A stretch of 64,000 bases of DNA from assembly GCF_014648495.1 (NCBI RefSeq), contig NZ_BMRF01000009.1, forward strand, positions 1 through 64,000, read 5' to 3'. Below the pieces are notes generated by a model. The model searched no databases, was not told where the DNA came from, and was given only the letters and a program-made list of their open reading frames with translations. The stretch comes from Actinomadura cremea. Its GTDB lineage: Bacteria > Actinomycetota > Actinomycetes > Streptosporangiales > Streptosporangiaceae. Made by a program: the position numbers and the translations under genes. Positions 59,145 to 64,000 of this stretch are shown one piece after another; the stretch's first letter is position 1; every line of letters begins with the position of its first letter.

Positions 59145-60407
59145 CTAGAAACCCCGCTTCTGGATGGTGTGCGCCTCCTTCTCCAACTCCTCTTGGAAGC
59201 CGGGGTGCGCGACGGCGATGAGGCGGCGGGTGCGTTCGGCGAGGCTGCGGCCCTTGAGTTCGGCCGCGCCGAACTCGGTGACGACGACGTCCACGTCGCT
59301 GCGCGCCGTGGTGACCGGGCCGGACAGGGCGGCGGTGATCCGGCTGACCGTGCCGCCCCGCGCGGTGGCGGGCAGCGCGGTGATGGCCCGGCCGCCCGGT
59401 GACCGGGCTCCGGCGCGGACGAAGTCGACCTGGCCGCCGGTGCCGCCGACGTAGGACGGGCCGCTCTGCTCGGCGTTCACCTGGCCGGTCAGGTCGACCT
59501 CCATCGCCGAGTTGATCGTGACGAGGCCGTCCAGGCGGGCGAGGACGCCCGCGTCGTGCGTGTAGGACGTCGGGGTCATGCGGATCAGCGGGTTGCGGTC
59601 GGCGAACTCGTAGAGCCGGGCGGTGCCGATGAGCGCGCCGGTGATCGAGACGCCCCGGTCGATGGGCTTGCGCGCGTTGGTGACGGCGCCCGCCTCGATC
59701 AGCTCGACCAGTCCGTCGCCCAGCATCCCGGAGTGGACGCCGAGGTCCCGGCGGTCGTGCAGCAGCCGGAGCATGGCGTCCGGGACGGCGCCGACGCCGG
59801 TCTGCACGACCGAGCCGTCCCCGATGTAGGCGGCGGCGTGCTTCGCGATGGCCTCGTCGGTCTCGGTGATGCGGGCGGGCGGCACCTCGACCGGCGGGCG
59901 CGAGACGTGCACGGCGACATCGATCTCGGAGGCGTGCAGGAGTTCGCCGTGGGTGAAGGGCACCCGGTCGTTCACCTCGGCGACCACGGCGCGGGCCTTC
60001 GCGACGGCGGCCCGCACGTAGTCGGTGATGAGTCCGAAGCTGTGGTTCCCGTCCTCGTCGGGCGGGCTGACCTGGACGAACGCGACGTCGCACCCGATGA
60101 TGCCCGCCTCGATGAGGGGGCCGACCTGGCTGACGTGGCACGGGATCACCGTGAGCCGGTGCGCCTTGGTGAGCGAGCGCAGCGCGCCGATCGCCCCCAT
60201 GCTCGACAGCTCGAAGGAGTCGGTCGCCTCGGGGGTGAACAGGCCGGAGAAGCTCGTCGCGATGAAGGCCGACAGCCCGCCGATGCCCTGACCCTGCTCG
60301 ATGAGCGCCTCGATCAGCGTGGTCGGCTCGCCGCACGCCTGCCCGACGACGATGCGGTCGCCGGGCCGCAGGACGTCCGCGAGGTCGAGGTCGGAGACCG
60401 TCCTCAC
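59145..60407 (-). CDS. Class I CoA-transferase/acetyl-CoA hydrolase family (Cat/Ict type)
   Basis: The 420-residue protein starts at GTG 60407. It has the N-terminal alpha/beta CoA-transferase domain (LRPGDRIVVGQACGEPTTLIEALIE), the GVGAVPDAML loop, SGMLGDGLVELIE and the glutamate loop NSAMEVDLTGQVNAE, whose Glu forms the acyl-CoA intermediate. A C-terminal GRAITALPATARGG glycine-rich segment is present. Relatives are 4-hydroxybutyrate, propionate and itaconate CoA-transferases. It is the last gene of a four-gene operon and overlaps the CitE-type gene by GTGA. Confidence 0.9.
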   Translation of the reverse strand: MRTVSDLDLADVLRPGDRIVVGQACGEPTTLIEALIEQGQGIGGLSAFIATSFSGLFTPEATDSFELSSMGAIGALRSLTKAHRLTVIPCHVSQVGPLIEAGIIGCDVAFVQVSPPDEDGNHSFGLITDYVRAAVAKARAVVAEVNDRVPFTHGELLHASEIDVAVHVSRPPVEVPPARITETDEAIAKHAAAYIGDGSVVQTGVGAVPDAMLRLLHDRRDLGVHSGMLGDGLVELIEAGAVTNARKPIDRGVSITGALIGTARLYEFADRNPLIRMTPTSYTHDAGVLARLDGLVTINSAMEVDLTGQVNAEQSGPSYVGGTGGQVDFVRAGARSPGGRAITALPATARGGTVSRITAALSGPVTTARSDVDVVVTEFGAAELKGRSLAERTRRLIAVAHPGFQEELEKEAHTIQKRGF

Positions 60408-61279
60408 GCGTGGCCCCCCGCTGCCAGCAGCGCTTGCGCGCGGGCGAGGTGCGGGCGGTCGAGCATCGCGCCCCGGTGGGCGACGACGCCCGCGCCGGGG
60501 GCGGCGGCGAACAGTTCGACGATCTCCCGGGCCTCGGCCAGCTCTTCTTCGGTGGGGGTGAACGCCTCGTTGATGATCGCGACCTGGTCGGGGTGGATGG
60601 CGAGCATCCCGCGATAGCCGTCGCGGCGGACGCGCGCGGCCCGCGCGCGAAGCCCGTCCAGGTCGCGGAAGTCGCCCTGGATGGTCTCGATCGGGGCGAC
60701 CCCGGCGGCGGCCGCGCCGAGCAGGCACAGGCTGCGCGCCAGTTCGTAGGTGAAGCCGTACTCGCCGTCGGGGGTGCGGTTCTCGCTGGCGCCCACGGCG
60801 TCGGCGAGATCCTCGGCGCCCCAGGTCATGGCGGCCAGGCGGGGCGCGCCCTGGTACGTGCCGGTGGTGAACATGGCCTCGGCGGTCTCGGTCACGAGGA
60901 CGATGACCCGCGTCGTCCCCCGCTCGATACCGGCGGCCACCTCCAGCGCGGACAGGTAGTGGTCGAGCGTCTCGACGTCCGCGCGGCCGCGGGCCTTGGG
61001 GAGCATGACGCCGCCGGGCCGGGACGGGACGATCGCCGCGAGGTCGGCCAGGGCGTGCGGGCCGCCGAGGGGGTTGATCCGCACCCACAGCCGGGTCCGC
61101 TCGTCCTCGGGACGGGCCGCGATGAAGGACGCGACCGTCGTGCGGGCCTCGGGCTTCGCCTCCTCGGCCACGGCGTCCTCCAGATCGAGGAGGACGACGT
61201 CCGCCGCGCCCGCGGCGGCCTTCTCCATCTTCCGCTCGCTGTCGCCGGGGGCGAACAGCCAGGAGCGTGCGCTGAACAT
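60404..61279 (-). CDS. CitE-like malyl/citramalyl-CoA lyase
   Basis: The 291-residue protein has the HpcH/HpaI-CitE barrel: RSWLFAPGDSERKMEKA, DVVLLDLEDAVAEEAKPEAR, WVRINPLGGPHALADL, VTETAEAM, WGAEDLADAVGA and GMLAIHPDQVAIINEAFTP. The metal-binding acidic residues (E in TETAE, D in EDLAD) are kept. Members split or form malyl-, beta-methylmalyl- or citramalyl-CoA. In Rip-type clusters the same lyase follows a CoA-transferase and a hydratase for itaconate breakdown. Here a dehydrogenase precedes it instead. Confidence 0.9.
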   Translation of the reverse strand: MFSARSWLFAPGDSERKMEKAAAGAADVVLLDLEDAVAEEAKPEARTTVASFIAARPEDERTRLWVRINPLGGPHALADLAAIVPSRPGGVMLPKARGRADVETLDHYLSALEVAAGIERGTTRVIVLVTETAEAMFTTGTYQGAPRLAAMTWGAEDLADAVGASENRTPDGEYGFTYELARSLCLLGAAAAGVAPIETIQGDFRDLDGLRARAARVRRDGYRGMLAIHPDQVAIINEAFTPTEEELAEAREIVELFAAAPGAGVVAHRGAMLDRPHLARAQALLAAGGHA

Positions 61280-61294
61280 TCGTTCTCCGTCTTC

Positions 61295-62461
61295 TCAGTA
61301 GGACCTGGGCAGGCCGAGAACCTTCTCCGACAGGAAGTTCAGGATCATGTGCGGGCTCACCGGCGCGGTGCGCGGGATGAGGACCTCCCGCATGTAGCGC
61401 TCGACGTGGTACTCCTGCGCGTAGCCCATGCCGCCCAGCGTCAGCATCGCGGTGTGGCACGCCTCGAACCCGGCCTCGGCGGCCAGGTACTTGCCGGTGT
61501 TGGCCTCGACGCCGCAGTCCAGGCCCTGGTCGAACATCGTGGCGGCCTTCATCACCATCAGGTTCGCCGCCTCGAGTTGGGCCCAGCACTTGGCGAGCGG
61601 GTGTGCGATGCCCTGGTTCATCCCGATCGGACGGTCGAAGACGACGCGTTCCTTCGCGTAGCGGGCGGCCCGGTCGATCGCGACCCGGCCGAGCCCGACG
61701 GCCTCGGCGGCGAGCAGGATCCGCTCCGGGTTGAGCCCGTGCAGGATGATCTTGAAGCCGTCGCCCTCGGCCCCGATCCGGTCCTCCTCGGGGATCCACA
61801 GGTCGGTGATGAACAGCATGTTGGAGTCGACGGCGTGCCGGCCCATCTTGTCGATCTTGCGGACCTCGATCTTCGAGCGGTCGAGGTCGGTGAAGAAGAG
61901 GGAGAGCCCGTCGGTCCTGCGCTTCACCTCGTCGAGCGGGGTGGTGCGGGCGAGCAGCATCATCTTGTCCGCCACCTGCGCGACGGAGATCCAGATCTTC
62001 TCGCCGTTCACGAGGTAGCCGCCGTCGCGGCGCTCCGCGCGGGTCCGCAGCCGCGTCGTGTCGAGCCCGGCGTCGGGTTCGGTGACCGCGAAGCAGATGC
62101 GGTGGTCGCCGGTGAGGACGGGCGGGATCATCCGCCGCCGCTGCTCCCCGGTGCCGAACAGGTTCACCGGCTGCATGCTGAACACCGGGCCGTGGATGCT
62201 CGACGCGGCCGCCATCCCGCCGCCGGACTCGGCGACGGCCTGCATCATGACCGCCGCCTCGGTGATGCCGAGACCGCCGCCGCCGACCTCCTCCGGCATG
62301 GCGACGCCCAGCCAGCCGGACTCCGCCATCGACTTGTGGAAGTCGTGGGGGAAGGCGCCCTCGTGGTCGCGCTGGAGCCAGTACTCGTCGGGGAACCGCG
62401 AGCAGTGCCCGAGGACGGCGTCCCGGATGCCGCGCTGGTCGTCGGTGAGCGTGAAGTCCAT
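61295..62461 (-). CDS. Acyl-CoA dehydrogenase
   Basis: The 388-residue dehydrogenase has AMPEEVGGGGLGITEAAVMM, the FAD loop AVTEPDAGLDTTRLRT, KIWISVAQVADKMMLL, RPIGMNQGIAHPLAKCWAQLEAANLMVM and GGMGYAQEYHVERYMREV. The C-terminal motif APVSPHMILNFLSEKVLG lacks the usual EGT glutamate, so the catalytic base is elsewhere or the reaction is atypical. It starts at ATG 62461 (MDFTLTDDQRG), 11 nt after the CoA-transferase stop at 62473, and precedes the CitE-type gene by 15 nt, within one operon. Confidence 0.9.
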   Translation of the reverse strand: MDFTLTDDQRGIRDAVLGHCSRFPDEYWLQRDHEGAFPHDFHKSMAESGWLGVAMPEEVGGGGLGITEAAVMMQAVAESGGGMAAASSIHGPVFSMQPVNLFGTGEQRRRMIPPVLTGDHRICFAVTEPDAGLDTTRLRTRAERRDGGYLVNGEKIWISVAQVADKMMLLARTTPLDEVKRRTDGLSLFFTDLDRSKIEVRKIDKMGRHAVDSNMLFITDLWIPEEDRIGAEGDGFKIILHGLNPERILLAAEAVGLGRVAIDRAARYAKERVVFDRPIGMNQGIAHPLAKCWAQLEAANLMVMKAATMFDQGLDCGVEANTGKYLAAEAGFEACHTAMLTLGGMGYAQEYHVERYMREVLIPRTAPVSPHMILNFLSEKVLGLPRSY

Positions 62462-62472
62462 GATCTCCCTGT

Positions 62473-63621
62473 TCAGGTGCGGTCGAGGCCGAGTTCGTCC
62501 AGCACCTCGCCGGTGTGGGCGCCGAGCCGGGGCGCGGGACCCGCGACCCGGCCGGGCGTCCGCGAGAACCAGGTGGGCGCACCCGGAAAGCGCACCGGGC
62601 CGTTCGGCGTCTCGACGGTCTCGAAGAAGCCGGCCTCGTTCAGGTGGGGGTTGTCGAAGAGTTCGTCGAGCGTGCGGACGGGCGCGGCGGGGATGTCGAG
62701 GGACCGCAGCAGTTCGAGCCACTCGTTCGTGGTGCGTTCCAGGAAGGTCTTCTCCAGCAGCGCGTAGACGGTGTCGATCTGCCGCGCGCGCTGTTCGAGG
62801 GTGGCGAAGCGCTCGTCCGCCCACGCCGGGCGCACCGCCCCGACGAACGCCGTCCACTGCTTGTCGTTGTAGACGAGCGCGGAGACGTGCCCGTCCTTCG
62901 TGCGGTACGGCTTGCGGTTCGGCGTCACCGCGCGCGGGTAGCCCGCGGGGCCGAGGGGAGGGCTGAACATCGCGCCGTTGGCGTGCTCGACCAGCATGAA
63001 CGACGCCATGGTCTCGAACATGGCGACCTCGACCTCCTGGCCCTCGCCCGTCCGCTCCCGGTGGAACAGCGCCATCATGGTGGCGTAGAGGGCGGTCATC
63101 CCGGCCACCTTGTCCGCCAGGATCGTGGCGGCGTAGCTCGGCTCGCCGGTCAGCGTCTCCTGCGCCGACGGCAGACCGCACTCCGCCTGGATGGTGTCGT
63201 CGTAGGCGGTGAGGTCGGCGTCCGGGCCGCGCCGCCCGTAGCCGTAGCAGTTGGTGTAGACGATGGACGGGTTGAGGGCGGCCACGTCCGCGTAGCCGAA
63301 CCCGAGCGCGTTGATCGCCCGGCCGCGCATCGAGTGGACGAACACGTCGCTCGTCGCGACGATGCCGCGCAGCGCCTCGGCGCCCTCGGGGCTGCGCAGG
63401 TCGAGCACGACGCCGCGCTTGCCGCGGTTCACGTTGACGAAGACGCCCGACATGCCCGGCTCCGGCCCCACCGAGATGTAGCGGGTGTTGTCGCCCGCCG
63501 GGGGCTCGACCTTGATGACGTCCGCGCCCATGTCGGCCATGATCTGCGTGCAGTACGGGCCCATGACCATCGCCGTCAGGTCGACGACGCGCACCCCGGA
63601 CAGGGGGCCTGTGTGCTTCAT
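62473..63621 (-). CDS. CaiB/BaiF family CoA-transferase
   Basis: The 382-residue protein has the full family core: LSGVRVVDLTAMVMGPYCTQIMADMGADVIKVEPPAGDNTRYI, VNRGKRGVVLDLRSPEG, YDDTIQAECG with the candidate catalytic aspartate, and the long C-terminal domain (RLGAHTGEVLDELGL). Its length is typical for formyl-, succinyl- or carnitine-CoA transferases. As the first gene of a four-gene minus-strand operon it probably loads a carboxylic acid onto CoA. A divergent acyl-CoA ligase gene starts 88 nt away. Confidence 0.92.
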   Translation of the reverse strand: MKHTGPLSGVRVVDLTAMVMGPYCTQIMADMGADVIKVEPPAGDNTRYISVGPEPGMSGVFVNVNRGKRGVVLDLRSPEGAEALRGIVATSDVFVHSMRGRAINALGFGYADVAALNPSIVYTNCYGYGRRGPDADLTAYDDTIQAECGLPSAQETLTGEPSYAATILADKVAGMTALYATMMALFHRERTGEGQEVEVAMFETMASFMLVEHANGAMFSPPLGPAGYPRAVTPNRKPYRTKDGHVSALVYNDKQWTAFVGAVRPAWADERFATLEQRARQIDTVYALLEKTFLERTTNEWLELLRSLDIPAAPVRTLDELFDNPHLNEAGFFETVETPNGPVRFPGAPTWFSRTPGRVAGPAPRLGAHTGEVLDELGLDRT

Positions 63622-63674
63622 CCTTCGAGCCTCCGCGGCGTTCTGGTCGGACCGGCCCTGATCGGGACTATAGG

Positions 63675-63680
63675 TAGAAT
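63675..63680 (+). promoter_or_regulatory. Possible -10 element of the edge ligase gene
   Basis: TAGAAT lies 30 nt before the GTG start at 63710, in an AT-rich island (63671-63705) within GC-rich DNA. A matching -35 is unclear. The divergent CaiB-type gene starts at 63621. Confidence 0.35.
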
Positions 63681-63709
63681 ACTTGTAAGGATAGTGATAT
63701 CAACATCTG

Positions 63710-64000
63710 GTGAGCAGCAGTCGGACGATCGCCGAGGTCCTGGACCCCGCACTCGCGGAGCGTCCGCACGCCACCGCCGTCGAGGCCGCCTCCGGTGCCT
63801 GGACCTACGCCGAACTGGACGACCGGGCGCGCCGGGCCGCGGGTGCGCTGTGGTCCCTCGGAGCGCGGCCGGGCGACCGGGTCGCGGCCTGCCTGCCGAA
63901 CGACCTCGACATCGTCGCGGCCTTCCACGGCGCGCAGCGGATCGGCGCGATCTGGGCGGGCGTCGGGGAGGCCCTCACCGAGGGGGAGCAGCGCGACCTG
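63710..64000 (+). CDS. Acyl-CoA synthetase, N-terminal fragment
   Basis: The frame from GTG 63710 is open to the window edge (97 codons). The sequence IAEVLDPALAERPHATAVEAASGAWTYAELDDRARRAAGALWSLGARPGDRVAACLPNDLDIVAAFHGAQRIGAIWAG is the standard N-terminus of AMP-dependent acyl-CoA ligases; the nucleotide loop would lie beyond the edge. It is transcribed away from the CaiB-dehydrogenase-lyase-transferase operon and may activate the same substrate. The GTG is chosen because the conserved region begins right after it. Confidence 0.82.
   Translation, partial: MSSSRTIAEVLDPALAERPHATAVEAASGAWTYAELDDRARRAAGALWSLGARPGDRVAACLPNDLDIVAAFHGAQRIGAIWAGVGEALTEGEQRDL

Noticed and set aside
59145-62582. One continuous minus-strand frame of 1145 codons suggesting a giant fusion protein
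   Set aside because: Family motifs lie in this frame only for the CoA-transferase (59145-60407). The CitE-type and dehydrogenase proteins are read in other frames with their own starts.

Overview
The window is very GC-rich and densely coded. It carries F420-type LLM oxidoreductases, Rieske oxygenases, a P450 with a 3Fe-4S ferredoxin, many acyl-CoA enzymes, an XRE/DUF397/anti-sigma-like trio, a mycothiol-type isomerase-like protein and the tail of a conservon-type GTPase. This points to a high-GC actinomycete, probably of the Streptosporangiales/Thermomonosporaceae kind (Actinomadura-like); the exact genus is inference. No rRNA, tRNA, CRISPR array, insertion sequence or prophage was seen.

Region 1 (2-304) is the 3' end of a small GTPase gene. 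Region 2 (about 306-52602) is one large catabolic island for a CoA-activated, probably cyclic or branched terpenoid- or steroid-like carbon source; the substrate is not evident. Its modules are: a split B12-dependent acyl-CoA mutase with LLM oxidoreductase and CoA-transferase (347-4379); acyl-CoA ligase, paired acyl-CoA dehydrogenases and crotonase-fold protein (4424-8656); SDR divergent from ligase-thiolase-MeaB (8701-13134); a TesB-like thioesterase and a TetR gene; a six-gene minus-strand operon from Rieske oxygenase to a dehydrogenase pair (20047 down to 14822); a small protein, hydratase and dehydrogenase (20483-22760); regulators; an SDR, dehydrogenase and phosphotransferase operon (28343 down to 25144); amidohydrolase, CoA-transferase and hydratase (29164-33005); a dehydrogenase pair with P450 and ferredoxin (33118-36945); a LacI gene; acryloyl-CoA reductase, MaoC hydratase and ligase (42044 down to 38125); and a plus-strand operon of beta-propeller, SDR, Rieske oxygenase, Baeyer-Villiger-type monooxygenase, SDR, ThDP enzyme and aldehyde dehydrogenase (42589-52602).

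The island is tied together by a repeated palindrome, consensus GAGAATGNCATTCTC. Eight copies of varying quality lie in promoter regions at 306, 4386, 9502, 13995, 20083, 28406, 33044 and 42332. Several have a third half-site one helical turn away. I read this as the operator of one regulator, probably TetR-type, controlling most modules as a regulon. Four TetR genes and one LacI gene lie in the island, but the sequence alone does not show which protein binds.

Region 3 (52650-59043) is not obviously catabolic: a hypothetical protein, an exported alpha/beta-hydrolase lipoprotein, a MerR regulator, a DUF397/XRE pair, a divergent HATPase protein with a downstream partner, and a maleylpyruvate-isomerase-like protein. 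Region 4 (63621 down to 59145) is a second minus-strand acyl-CoA operon (CaiB-type transferase, dehydrogenase, CitE-type lyase, class I CoA-transferase). It is divergent from a truncated acyl-CoA ligase at the right edge. No GAGAAT operator was seen in regions 3 and 4.

Likely logic of the island: ligases load acids onto CoA; heteromeric dehydrogenases, hydratases, SDRs and thiolase shorten side chains; Rieske, P450 and Baeyer-Villiger enzymes oxygenate and open rings; the mutase rearranges a branched intermediate; and the ThDP enzyme plus aldehyde dehydrogenase finish a cleavage step. Several enzymes lack textbook catalytic residues (mutase, crotonase, thioesterase, amidohydrolase), so the pathway probably contains reactions not assigned by homology.
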